Of a stretch of DNA of 64,000 nucleotides, positions 26,217 to 34,487 are shown piece by piece; position 1 is the stretch's first letter; every line of letters starts with the position of its first letter. The translations under genes and the position numbers were made by a program. The notes under the pieces are model-generated. The model was not told where the DNA came from, ran no database searches, and saw nothing but the letters and a program-made list of their open reading frames with translations. The stretch spans positions 124,001-188,000 of the forward strand of contig NZ_JBHUER010000002.1 in the NCBI RefSeq assembly GCF_042681025.1. Direction: 5' to 3'. The stretch comes from Methylopila henanensis. Lineage in GTDB: Bacteria; Pseudomonadota; Alphaproteobacteria; Rhizobiales; Methylopilaceae.

Positions 26217-27139
26217 CCCGCGCCCGCGTCGCCGTTCTCGGGATTTTCGCCGCCGACCTGACGTTCCGGGCGGCACGTCTGCCGAAGCTCGGTGAGACGC
26301 TGCTCGCCGACGGCTTTTCGCTCGGGTCCGGCGGCAAGGGCTCCAACCAGGCGATCGCCGCGGCGAAGGCCGGCGCGCACGCCACGCTCATCACCCGGAT
26401 CGGGGACGACGCCTTCGGCCAGATGGCGCGCGACGAATGGACGGGGGCCGGCGTCGACGCGACCCATGTGATCGTAAGCCCGGACGAACCGACCGGCGCG
26501 GCCTTCATCTTCGTGGACGCCCGCGACGGCCAGAACGCCATCGTCGTGAACGGCGGCGCGGCGGCGGCGCTGTCGGCGGCGGACGTCACGGCCGCCCGGG
26601 GCGCGATCGGGCGCGCCGCGGTCGTGGTCGCCCAACTGGAGCAGCCGCTGGCCGCGGCGACGGCGGCCTTCGAGCTCGCCCGCGCCGCCGGCGTCGCGAC
26701 CCTGCTCAACCCCGCCCCCGCCGCGCCGCTCGACGACGCCGTGTTCCGGCTTTGCGACATCGTCACGCCGAACGAAAGCGAGGCGGAACTGCTGACCGGA
26801 ATCACGGTCGACGGCGAGGACGCGGCCCGCCGCGCCGCGGACCGGCTGCTCGCCAGAGGCGCCGGAGCGGTGCTGCTGACCCTCGGGGAGAAAGGCGCCC
26901 TGCTGCACCGCCCCGGCCAGTCGCTGCTCGTCCCGGCGTTTGACGCCGGCCCGGTGGTCGAGACCACGGGCGCGGGCGACGCGTTCACCGGGGCCTTCGC
27001 GGTGGCTCTCGCCGAGGGGCGCGACCTCGCGGAGGCCGCGCGTTTCGGCTGCGCCGCGGCCGGCATTTCGGTGACGCGGCCCGGCGCCGGCCGCTCGATG
27101 CCGCTCCGCGCCGAGATTGACGCGCTGCTTTCCGCCTGA
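26213..27139 (+). CDS. PfkB-family sugar kinase, ribokinase-like
   Basis: A 308-residue kinase starting at the GTG at 26213, which overlaps the DUF423 stop. The first PfkB signature is GGKGSNQAIAAAKAGA near residue 38, and the second is ETTGAGDAFTGAFAVAL near 250 with the catalytic Asp. NPAPAAPL and TPNESEAELLTG are typical of ribokinases. It probably phosphorylates ribose or a similar sugar in the cytosol. No sugar transporter or nucleosidase lies next to it, so the physiological sugar is open. Confidence 0.88.
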   Translation: MTRARVAVLGIFAADLTFRAARLPKLGETLLADGFSLGSGGKGSNQAIAAAKAGAHATLITRIGDDAFGQMARDEWTGAGVDATHVIVSPDEPTGAAFIFVDARDGQNAIVVNGGAAAALSAADVTAARGAIGRAAVVVAQLEQPLAAATAAFELARAAGVATLLNPAPAAPLDDAVFRLCDIVTPNESEAELLTGITVDGEDAARRAADRLLARGAGAVLLTLGEKGALLHRPGQSLLVPAFDAGPVVETTGAGDAFTGAFAVALAEGRDLAEAARFGCAAAGISVTRPGAGRSMPLRAEIDALLSA

Positions 27140-27206
27140 GGTTGGTCTTGCCGGCGAGGCCCCCGACGTCTTCAGTGCGCCGACCGACGCCCCCGCCGAG
27201 GCCCGC

Positions 27207-28004
27207 ATGAGCGAACCCTGTCTTCTTGTCGAACGCCGCGGCGCCGTCGCGACGCTGACCCTCAACCGGCCGGACCGCATCAACGCGTTCACGCCTGAGC
27301 TGCTGACCGCGATCGCCGAGGCGCTCGACGCCGCCGAGGCCGATCCGACCGTTCGCGCCGTCCTCGTCACCGGCGCCGGGCGCGGCTTCTGCTCCGGGCA
27401 GGACATCGGGCAGATCGCGACCCTGCCGCCGGAGGAGCGCGACGTCTCCCGCATCCTCGAGCGCTTCTACGAGCCGGTGGTCCGGCGGATGCGCGCCTCC
27501 GCGCTGCCGATCGTCGCCGCGGTCAACGGCGTCGCCGCCGGCGCCGGCGCGAACTTCGCGCTGCTCGCCGACATCGTCGTGGCGGCGCGATCGGCGCAGT
27601 TCGTCGAGGCCTTCGTGCGGATCGGGCTGGTCCCGGACGTCGCCGGGACGTGGACGCTGCCGCGCCTTGTGGGCGACGCGCGGGCGCGCGCCATGTGCCT
27701 GCTCGGAGAGCCCGTCGGCGCGGAGCAGGCGGAGGCCTGGGGCCTGATCTGGAAGGCGGTCGACGACGACCGGCTGGCCGAGGAGGCCTTCGGCGTCGCG
27801 GAACGGCTCGCCGCCCAGCCTGCCCATGCGCTCGCGCTGGTGAAGAAGGCGTTCGCGGCCTCCGCCGGGAACGATCTCGACGCCCAGCTTCAGGTCGAGC
27901 GGCGGCTTCAGACGGAAGCCGCCGCGTCGGAGGATCACGCCGAGGGCGTGCGAGCGTTCATCGGGAAGCGCCCGCCCGCCTGGGCGCCGCGACGCCCTCA
28001 GTAA
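27207..28004 (+). CDS. Enoyl-CoA hydratase/isomerase family protein (PaaG-like)
   Basis: A 265-residue crotonase-fold enzyme, start ATG at 27207. The oxyanion-hole segments are TGAGRGFCSGQDIGQ (about 55-70) and AAVNGVAAGAGANFAL (about 108-122). GLVPDVAGTWTLPRLVG and KPVPDxG-like spacing carry an Asp in the position used by 2-(1,2-epoxy-1,2-dihydrophenyl)acetyl-CoA isomerases such as PaaG, and FCSGQD is also typical of that group. No other paa genes are present, so the substrate is not certain. Confidence 0.85.
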   Translation: MSEPCLLVERRGAVATLTLNRPDRINAFTPELLTAIAEALDAAEADPTVRAVLVTGAGRGFCSGQDIGQIATLPPEERDVSRILERFYEPVVRRMRASALPIVAAVNGVAAGAGANFALLADIVVAARSAQFVEAFVRIGLVPDVAGTWTLPRLVGDARARAMCLLGEPVGAEQAEAWGLIWKAVDDDRLAEEAFGVAERLAAQPAHALALVKKAFAASAGNDLDAQLQVERRLQTEAAASEDHAEGVRAFIGKRPPAWAPRRPQ

Positions 28005-28282
28005 CGGCGGTCGTCGCGCCAGTCGTCACGACGGTCCCTTCGGTCGTCACGGCGATCGCGCGCGTCCTTACGGCGGTCGTCGCGCCACTCGCGCCGGTCG
28101 TCGCGCCGTTCCTGACGCGCCTGACGACGTTCCCATTCCCGGCGATCGCGACGGTTGTCCTCGACGATGACGGTCCGGCGCTCATAGCCGTAGCCCGGCC
28201 CGTAGCCGCGGCGTCCGGTCTCCGTGCAGCCCGCGACGGTAGCGGCGCATGCGCCGACGATCAGCAGCGTCAGGATCTTCAT
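27998..28282 (-). CDS. Lipoprotein with Arg/Asp-rich tail
   Basis: A 94-residue protein with an N-terminal lipoprotein signal (MKILTLLIVGACAATVAGC, lipobox VAGC, lipidated Cys at 19). After a Gly/Tyr-rich stretch the last 50 or so residues are almost entirely Arg, Asp, Glu and Trp: 28 Arg and 15 Asp follow the lipobox region, in repeating RRDD units. The gene overlaps the enoyl-CoA hydratase stop by 7 bp on the opposite strand. A strong AAGGAG ribosome site precedes it. The tail is low complexity but the codons are varied, and the lipobox and ribosome site argue that it is real. Function unknown. Confidence 0.75.
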   Translation of the reverse strand: MKILTLLIVGACAATVAGCTETGRRGYGPGYGYERRTVIVEDNRRDRREWERRQARQERRDDRREWRDDRRKDARDRRDDRRDRRDDWRDDRRY

Positions 28283-28486
28283 TCGTCATCACTCCTTTTT
28301 TTGCCCATCGCGTTATCGGCCCCGCGCGCCGATTTGGAAGCGGGCGGCGGCCGCATGCGCATGGACTGCGGCCTTCGCGCCACAGGCCGATGCTGCAGCG
28401 CAGTAAACGCCGCGATGGCGCTCCGCGATTATTGAGCGTATACTTCTCTGGCGATAACGAAAACAGAACCGAGCGGAGGATGCGCG

Positions 28487-28729
28487 ATGCAATGGCTTCA
28501 GCTTACGACGTCGGGCGACCATGAGGTCTTCGTCAACATGTCGCTCGCCGTGCACATGCGGCGGTTCGGCGACAAGACGGTCATCGACATGCTGACGAGT
28601 TCGATGGACCGGACCCACAGCATCGGCGTGCTGGAGACGCCGGAGACGATCCTGCAGAAGATGTGCGACTGCGGCTGGGTTTCGAAGCAGGACGGCGAGC
28701 GCGCGCGCCCGCCCGTGCCGGCGCACTGA
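28487..28729 (+). CDS. Small uncharacterised cytosolic protein (80 residues)
   Basis: An 80-residue protein with GGAGG seven bases before the ATG at 28487. The layout QLTTSGDHEVFVNMSLAVHM, a short strand pair, then GVLETPETILQKM is reminiscent of small FlbD-like proteins (strand-rich with an ETPxxI motif), but the match is only a pattern and no flagellar gene is near. A KMCDCGW motif near residue 60 has two cysteines. An AT-richer promoter-like region precedes it (28425-28470). Confidence 0.65.
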   Translation: MQWLQLTTSGDHEVFVNMSLAVHMRRFGDKTVIDMLTSSMDRTHSIGVLETPETILQKMCDCGWVSKQDGERARPPVPAH

Positions 28730-28732
28730 ACG

Positions 28733-28750
28733 CCGCCCGCCGGCGGGCGG
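28733..28750. terminator. Perfect 18-bp palindrome between convergent genes
   Basis: CCGCCCGCCGGCGGGCGG is its own reverse complement. It fills the gap between the stop of the 80-residue gene (28729) and the stop of the DUF971 gene (28751), so it probably ends transcription from both sides. Confidence 0.6.
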
Positions 28751-29113
28751 TCAGCCCCGGCTGAGGCCCCGCTCGGCGAGCGCCGCTTCGTAGGCCGCGA
28801 ACAGTTCGGCGCCCTCGTCGCCGAAGGCGCGCAACGTCGGCCATGTGTAGATGCCGGTGCTGTGCCCGTCGTCGAACACCAGCCGCACGGCGTAGGAGCC
28901 GACCTCCTGCACGTCGCGGATGGCGACTTCGCGCTTGCCGGGCACGATCGTCTTCTGCTCCGGCGAATGGCCCTGCACCTCGGCGCTCGGGCTCTCGACC
29001 CGCAGCAGTTCCGCCGCGAGCTCATGCCGCGCGCCGTCGGCCCAGGCCACGGTGAGCGTGCGCCCGTCCCGCGAAAGCTTGATCTCGATCGGCCAATCCG
29101 CTTCGTCCGCCAT
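28751..29113 (-). CDS. DUF971 protein (gamma-butyrobetaine hydroxylase N-terminal-like domain)
   Basis: A 120-residue single-domain protein of the DUF971 family, which is related to the N-terminal domain of gamma-butyrobetaine hydroxylase. Seen motifs are ADGARHELAAELLRVESPSAEV and YAVRLVFDDGHSTGIYTW, both family hallmarks (LxxxDGHxTGIYxW). In other bacteria such proteins are often linked to iron-sulfur or molybdenum cofactor genes, and here moaA is the divergent neighbour (112 bp gap). Confidence 0.9.
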   Translation of the reverse strand: MADEADWPIEIKLSRDGRTLTVAWADGARHELAAELLRVESPSAEVQGHSPEQKTIVPGKREVAIRDVQEVGSYAVRLVFDDGHSTGIYTWPTLRAFGDEGAELFAAYEAALAERGLSRG

Positions 29114-29224
29114 CGCTCGTCACCCTTTACGCCAGCCGTTTCTCCTCTTAGCTGTTAGGAGGCGTTCCAACCAGCCGCCGTAAGGCGGCCTGCGGACAGC
29201 GATGATGACCAGGACGAGCGTTCG

Positions 29225-30250
29225 TTGACCCAATCCCCTGCGCCGCTTGCGCCTTCGCCTCTGGTCGACCCGTTTCAGCGGGCGATCAGCTATCTGCGTG
29301 TGTCGGTGACGGACCGCTGCGACTTCCGCTGCGTCTACTGCATGTCCGAGCACATGACCTTCCTGCCGAAGCGGGACCTGCTGAGCCTCGAGGAGCTCGA
29401 CCGGCTGTGCGGGGCCTTCATCCGGCTCGGCGTGCGCAAGCTCCGGCTCACGGGCGGCGAGCCGCTGGTGCGGCGCGACCTGATGACCCTGATCCGCTCG
29501 CTTGGCCAGCGGGTGTCGTCCGGCGAGCTGGAAGAGCTGACGCTGACCACCAACGGCAGCCAGCTCGCCCGTTTCGCGCCCGAGCTCGCGGACGCCGGCG
29601 TGCGCCGCATCAACGTCTCGCTGGACACGCTCGACCCCGCCGCATTCAAAACGATCACCCGCTGGGGCGATCTCGCGCAGGTGCTCAAGGGGATCGACGC
29701 GGCGATCGCGGCCGGCATCCACGTCAAGATCAACACCGTCGCGCTGCGCGGCGTGAACGAGGACGAAATCGCCTCGATCGCGGAATGGGCGCATGGCAAG
29801 GGCATGGACCTGTCGCTGATCGAGACCATGCCGCTCGGCGAGATCGACGGCGACCGGACCGACCAGTACCTGCCGCTCAGCCTGGTGCGGGCGCGGCTGG
29901 CGCAGCGCTGGACGCTGACGGACATCCCCTACCGCACCGGCGGCCCGGCCCGTTACGTGTCGGTCGGCGAGACCGGCGGGCGGATCGGCTTCATCACGCC
30001 GATGACCCACAATTTCTGCGAAAGCTGCAACCGCGTGCGCGTGACCTGCACCGGCACGCTCTACATGTGCCTCGGGCAGGAGGACGCCGCCGACCTCAGG
30101 GCCCCGCTGCGGGCGAGCATGGACGACGGGCGGCTCGAGACGGCGATCCGCGACGCCATCGCGCGCAAGCCGAAGGGCCATGACTTCGTGATCGACCGGC
30201 GCAACGCCCGGCCCGCCGTCGGCCGGCACATGTCGACCACAGGCGGCTGA
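29225..30250 (+). CDS. moaA: GTP 3',8-cyclase (molybdenum cofactor synthesis)
   Basis: A 341-residue radical SAM enzyme doing the first step of molybdopterin synthesis, from GTP to 3',8-cyclo-7,8-dihydro-GTP. The N-terminal cluster is bound by TDRCDFRCVYCM, and the C-terminal cluster by NFCESCNRVRVTCTG. The protein ends in GG, the conserved tail needed in MoaA. The start is a TTG at 29225 with AGGA ten bases upstream; no ATG is available in frame between it and the conserved region. mobA (47847) and the molybdo-hydroxylase subunit (1-248) show that this organism uses the cofactor. Confidence 0.96.
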   Translation: MTQSPAPLAPSPLVDPFQRAISYLRVSVTDRCDFRCVYCMSEHMTFLPKRDLLSLEELDRLCGAFIRLGVRKLRLTGGEPLVRRDLMTLIRSLGQRVSSGELEELTLTTNGSQLARFAPELADAGVRRINVSLDTLDPAAFKTITRWGDLAQVLKGIDAAIAAGIHVKINTVALRGVNEDEIASIAEWAHGKGMDLSLIETMPLGEIDGDRTDQYLPLSLVRARLAQRWTLTDIPYRTGGPARYVSVGETGGRIGFITPMTHNFCESCNRVRVTCTGTLYMCLGQEDAADLRAPLRASMDDGRLETAIRDAIARKPKGHDFVIDRRNARPAVGRHMSTTGG

Positions 30251-30269
30251 CGCCGGTTCAGCCGGCGTC
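30249..30269. terminator. Hairpin between convergent moaA and biotin carboxylase genes
   Basis: GACGCCGG and CCGGCGTC pair exactly around a 5-base loop. The stem overlaps the stop codons of both convergent genes. No T-run is seen. Confidence 0.55.
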
Positions 30270-31994
30270 GACCTCGGCGAGAACCTGGCCTGCTTTCACG
30301 CTCGCCCCGGGATCGGTCCGGATGCGCAGGGTGCCTGCGCGGGGCGCGAAGACGCGAGTCTCCATCTTCATCGCCTCCAACACGGCGACCGCGTCGCCTT
30401 CCGCGACCGTCGCGCCGTCCTCCACCGTCCAGGACTGCAGGACGCCGGCGACGGACGCCGTCACCGCGCCCGCGGCGGCGCTGGAATCGGCCGTTTCTTC
30501 CGCCGCCTTCGCCGGGCCTGCGGCCGAGCCGAACAACGCCCAAACGGAGCGCGGCAGCGCCAGCTCCCGGCGGCGGCCGTCGATCTCTACGGGGAAGCGC
30601 GTCAGCGCAGGTCCGTCCACCGGCTGCGGCCGCACGGCCGCCTCGAGCCGTTCGGCGAAATCGGTCTCGATCCAGCGGGTGTGGACGCGGGAGCCGTCCG
30701 CGCCCGCGAAGTCCGGCGAGCGGATCGCCGCCCGATGGAACGGCAGCGTGGAGGCGACGCCCTCGATCCGGAACTCGGCGAGCGCGCGTTCGGCGCGGCG
30801 CAACGCCTGCTCGCGGGTCGCGCCCGTGACGATGAGCTTCGCGATCAACGAATCGAACGCGCCCGACACAACAGACCCCGCGACGACGCCGCTGTCGAGG
30901 CGGACGCCCGGCCCCGAGGGCGGCTCGAATGCGGTGACGGCGCCCGGCATGGGGAGGAAGCCGCGGGCCGGGTCCTCGGCGTTGACGCGGAACTCGATCG
31001 CATGGCCGCGCGGCTCGGGCGCATCGTCGAGGCTGAGCGGAAGCCCGTCCGCGACGCGGAGCTGCTCGACCACGAGATCGACGCCGAAAACCTCTTCGGT
31101 CACGGGATGCTCGACCTGCAGACGGGTGTTGACCTCAAGGAACGACAGCGTCCCGTCCTCGCCAAGCAGGAACTCGACCGTGCCGGCGCCGACATAGCCG
31201 ACCGCCACGCAGATGGCTCGCGCGGCGCGATGAATCTCCTCCCGCAGGGCAGGCTCCAGGAAGGGCGCCGGGGCCTCCTCCACGAGCTTCTGGTTGCGCC
31301 GCTGCAGCGAACAGTCCCGCGTTCCCAGCACCGCGACCTTGCCGCGCCGGTCGGCGATCACCTGCGCCTCCACATGGCGGGGGCGGTCGAGGAAGCGCTC
31401 GACGAAGCATTCGCCCCGCCCGAAGGCTGACGTCGCCTCCCGGACGGCCGCCTCGTAGGCCTCCGCGACCTCGTCCATGCGCCGGGCCACCCTCAGCCCG
31501 CGCCCGCCGCCGCCGAAGGCCGCCTTGATCGCGACCGGCAGCCCGAACCGCTCGGCGAAGGCGACGGCCTCGTCGGCGCCGGCGACCGGTCCGTCGCTCC
31601 CGGGCGCGAGCGGCGCTCCGGCCGCCGCGGCGATCCGACGGGCCTCGATCTTGTCGCCGAGCGCGTCGATGACCTCCGGATCGGGCCCGATCCAGATCAG
31701 ACCCGCCGCGATCACGGCGCGCGCGAAGTCGGCGCGTTCGGACAAAAAGCCGTAGCCCGGATGCACCGCGTCGGCGCCCGCGCGTCCGGCGACCGCAATC
31801 AGCTTTTCGGCGGCGAGATAGGTCTCGGAGGGTCGATCGCCGCCGAGGCCGTAGGCTTCGTCCGCCAGCGCCACGAACGGCGCGTCGGCGTCACTGTCGG
31901 CATAGACCGCGACCGCGCCGACGCCGTAGTCCCGGCAGGCCCGGATGACGCGGACGGCGATCTCGCCCCGATTGGCGATGAGGACCTTTTTCAT
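30258..31994 (-). CDS. Biotin carboxylase-BCCP fusion (Pxp-linked)
   Basis: A 578-residue protein starting MKKVLIANRGEIAVRVIRA. The biotin carboxylase part (about 1-450) has the ATP-grasp loop FGGGGRGLRVA and EVNTRLQVEHPVTE. The C-terminal 75 residues form a biotinyl domain with EAMKMET; the biotinylated Lys is at about 543. It uses ATP and bicarbonate to make carboxybiotin. No carboxyltransferase of the acyl-CoA type is encoded nearby. Its start overlaps the stop of the PxpBC gene (ATGA), so its partner is probably that protein. Its own substrate is unknown. Confidence 0.92.
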   Translation of the reverse strand: MKKVLIANRGEIAVRVIRACRDYGVGAVAVYADSDADAPFVALADEAYGLGGDRPSETYLAAEKLIAVAGRAGADAVHPGYGFLSERADFARAVIAAGLIWIGPDPEVIDALGDKIEARRIAAAAGAPLAPGSDGPVAGADEAVAFAERFGLPVAIKAAFGGGGRGLRVARRMDEVAEAYEAAVREATSAFGRGECFVERFLDRPRHVEAQVIADRRGKVAVLGTRDCSLQRRNQKLVEEAPAPFLEPALREEIHRAARAICVAVGYVGAGTVEFLLGEDGTLSFLEVNTRLQVEHPVTEEVFGVDLVVEQLRVADGLPLSLDDAPEPRGHAIEFRVNAEDPARGFLPMPGAVTAFEPPSGPGVRLDSGVVAGSVVSGAFDSLIAKLIVTGATREQALRRAERALAEFRIEGVASTLPFHRAAIRSPDFAGADGSRVHTRWIETDFAERLEAAVRPQPVDGPALTRFPVEIDGRRRELALPRSVWALFGSAAGPAKAAEETADSSAAAGAVTASVAGVLQSWTVEDGATVAEGDAVAVLEAMKMETRVFAPRAGTLRIRTDPGASVKAGQVLAEVDAG

Positions 31995-33616
31995 GCGTCG
32001 ATCCTGTCGGACGTCGGGACGATCTCGGCGAAGGGGCCGAGCGCGCGGAAGCGGATGCGGGCGCCGGGCGGGATCTGGCCGGCGCGGTCGAGATGACGCT
32101 CCGCCACGGTCGCGATCACGGGATAGCCGCCGGTGAGAGGGTGGTCCGCCAGAAACAGCACGGGCTGGCCGTCGTGCGGAACCTGGATCGCGCCGGTCGC
32201 GGTCCCCTCGCTCGGCAGTTCCGCGGTCGGGTCGGCGCGGCCGAGCGCGCGCTCGCCGGCGAGCCGCAGCCCGACACGGTCCGAACGCGGCGTGACCTCC
32301 CAGTCCTGTTCGCACAGCAAGGCGAGCGACGCCGCGGTGAACCAGTCCGCCCGCGGCCCCAGCACGACGTCGAGCGTCACCACATCGCCGGTCGCCGGCG
32401 GCTCCTCGGCGGGCGTCTCGTGAAGCGCCACGGGGCCGGCGGGGCCGGTTCCAATCGCAAGCCGGGCACCGGTCTGCAGCGGCGCCGGGCCAAGGCGGGC
32501 CAGCGTGTCGGTCGACGCAGAGCCGAGCTCGGGTTCGACCGTGAAGCCGCCGCGCGCCGCGAGATAGCTTCGCACGCCCCGTTCAGGCGCGCGCAATGCG
32601 ACCCGGTCGCCGGCTGCGAGCGGCAGTGGGGCGTAGGCCGCAGCCGGATACGGGACGCCGTCGGCGGCCCGTATCTCGAGCGCGCAAGGGGCGCCGGCGA
32701 CGGCGACCACCGCCGGCCCCGATGAGGTGAAGACGAAGCCGCCGCCGGCGATCTCGAGGCATGGCCGCCCCGGTTCGTTGCCGACGATCCGGTTCGCGGC
32801 CCTCAGAGCCGCGCGGTCGAGCGCGCCGGACGCCGAGACGCCCTGCCCCGCGAATCCGGGCCGCCCGAGATCCTGAACCAGCGCAGGAAGCGGCGCCTCG
32901 ACGAGGGTCAGAACCGTCCCGCCCGCCTCCGGCTCAGGCGACGCGGGCGCGCTCCTGCGTGGCTCCGCGAAAGATTCGCGCGCGGCCTCGAATTCGTCCC
33001 GGTCCCGGAGCGCCCGGAAGCGCACCCGTGCACCCGGCTGCAGCAGGGCCGCCGGCTCGCGCGCCGGGTCCCACATCTCGAGCGGGGTCCGGCCAATCAG
33101 TTGCCAGCCGCCGGGACTGTCCTTCGGGTAGACCCCGCTGAAGAGGCCGGCGAGCGCCACGGAGCCGGCGGGGATGCGGGTGCGCGGCGAGCGGCGGCGC
33201 GGGACGTTCAGGCTGGGTTCGCCGCCCACGAGATAGGCGAAGCCGGGCGCGAAGCCGATGAAGGCGACGTCGTAATCGGAGCCCGTGTGCCGCCGCACGA
33301 CCTCTTCGGGCGTCACGCCGAGATGGTCGGCGACCTCGCCAAGGTCCTCGCCGTCATAGAGCGCCGGAATGTCGACGAGCGGCCCGGCCGCGCGTGCGCT
33401 GGCCGTCAGGTCGCGCGCGAAGAGTTCCGCGGCGACGCGGCCGGGGTCGCGCCAGGCGCCCGGACGCAGCCGCAGCAGCAGGGTGCGCGCGCCGGGCGTC
33501 ACCTCGTCGATGTCCGCAAGCGGGGCGGCGGCGAGCGAGGCCTGCAGGGCGAGCGTTTCGTCCAGATCGGCGAGCTCCACGAGCATGGAGCCGGAACCCG
33601 CGGGGAGAAAACGCAT
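31991..33616 (-). CDS. Fused 5-oxoprolinase subunits B and C (KipI-KipA type)
   Basis: A 541-residue fusion. The N-terminal ~210 residues are PxpB/KipI-like (FIGFAPGFAYLVGG; RTRIPAGSVALAGLFSGVYP) and the remainder is PxpC/KipA-like (LVQDLGRPGFAGQGVSASGALD; GGYPVIATV). A Pro/Ala/Glu linker sits between the two. With PxpA, these subunits form the ATP-dependent enzyme that opens 5-oxoproline to glutamate. The same two domains make up the carboxyltransferase part of urea carboxylase. The pxpA gene lies 22 bp upstream. Confidence 0.92.
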   Translation of the reverse strand: MRFLPAGSGSMLVELADLDETLALQASLAAAPLADIDEVTPGARTLLLRLRPGAWRDPGRVAAELFARDLTASARAAGPLVDIPALYDGEDLGEVADHLGVTPEEVVRRHTGSDYDVAFIGFAPGFAYLVGGEPSLNVPRRRSPRTRIPAGSVALAGLFSGVYPKDSPGGWQLIGRTPLEMWDPAREPAALLQPGARVRFRALRDRDEFEAARESFAEPRRSAPASPEPEAGGTVLTLVEAPLPALVQDLGRPGFAGQGVSASGALDRAALRAANRIVGNEPGRPCLEIAGGGFVFTSSGPAVVAVAGAPCALEIRAADGVPYPAAAYAPLPLAAGDRVALRAPERGVRSYLAARGGFTVEPELGSASTDTLARLGPAPLQTGARLAIGTGPAGPVALHETPAEEPPATGDVVTLDVVLGPRADWFTAASLALLCEQDWEVTPRSDRVGLRLAGERALGRADPTAELPSEGTATGAIQVPHDGQPVLFLADHPLTGGYPVIATVAERHLDRAGQIPPGARIRFRALGPFAEIVPTSDRIDA

Positions 33617-33638
33617 ACCGATGTCCCCCTACGCCGGG

Positions 33639-34406
33639 TCAGCCGGCGGTGACGAAGGAGCGGATCGAGACCCCCTCGCCCTCCAGCCGGGCGCGCACCG
33701 CGCGGGCGATCGCGACCGCGCCGGGACTGTCGCCGTGCACGCAGATCGACGCGGCCTCGACGCGGATGACGGAGCCGTCGACCGCCTCGATCTCGCCATC
33801 GCGCGCGAGGCGCAGCATGCGATCGGCGATACGGTCGGCGTCGTGCAGCACCGCCCCGGGCTCGCGCCGCGAGACGAGCGTTCCCTCGGGGGTGTAGGCG
33901 CGGTCGGCGAAGGCTTCGGCGACGACGCCGAGCCCCATATCGCGCGCGAGCGGCAGCAGCGGCGATCCGGCGAGCCCCATGAGCACGAGATCGGGATCGG
34001 CCATGCGGATCGCCTGCGCCACGTCCCGGCCCTGCCGGGGGTCGGTCGCGATGGCGTTGTAGAGCGCGCCGTGCGGTTTGACGTAGTCGACGCGGGCGCC
34101 CGCGGCGTGCGCGAGCGCCTTCAGCGCGCCGATCTGGTAGACGACGTCCGCGATCAGGTCCTCGCTCGCGACGTCCATGGCGCGGCGGCCGAAACCGACG
34201 AGATCGGGATAGGAGACGTGGGCGCCGACAACGACGCCGCGCTCCGCCGCAGCTCTCAGCGTGCGCAGCAGGCTCGCGGGATCACCGCCATGGAATCCGC
34301 AGGCGACGTTGGCGCTGGAGACGATGTCCAGCATCGCCGCGTCGTCGCCCATCCGCCAGGCGCCGTAGCTTTCGCCGAGATCGCTGTTGAGATCGATGGC
34401 CGTCAT
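33639..34406 (-). CDS. pxpA: 5-oxoprolinase subunit A (LamB/YcsF family)
   Basis: A 255-residue cytosolic protein. The N-terminal IDLNSDLGESYGAWRMGDD and VSSANVACGFHGGDP are the LamB/YcsF signature with metal/substrate-binding Asp and His. VVVGAHVSYPDLVGFGRR and YVKPHGALYN complete the barrel motifs. It is the first gene of the pxpA-pxpBC-biotin carboxylase operon. Length is normal (about 250). Confidence 0.95.
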   Translation of the reverse strand: MTAIDLNSDLGESYGAWRMGDDAAMLDIVSSANVACGFHGGDPASLLRTLRAAAERGVVVGAHVSYPDLVGFGRRAMDVASEDLIADVVYQIGALKALAHAAGARVDYVKPHGALYNAIATDPRQGRDVAQAIRMADPDLVLMGLAGSPLLPLARDMGLGVVAEAFADRAYTPEGTLVSRREPGAVLHDADRIADRMLRLARDGEIEAVDGSVIRVEAASICVHGDSPGAVAIARAVRARLEGEGVSIRSFVTAG

Positions 34407-34487
34407 GCGCTCCCCTCGCCGCGCCGGCCGGCGCGCGCCGCAGAATGACCGGGATTCGCGCGACGCGCAGCAGCCGCTTCGACGCCG

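Noticed and set aside
27998..28282. Considered as a chance frame because of the repetitive Arg/Asp tail
   Set aside because: The rejection was dropped: lipobox, signal peptide and a strong ribosome site support a real gene, so it was kept as a feature.
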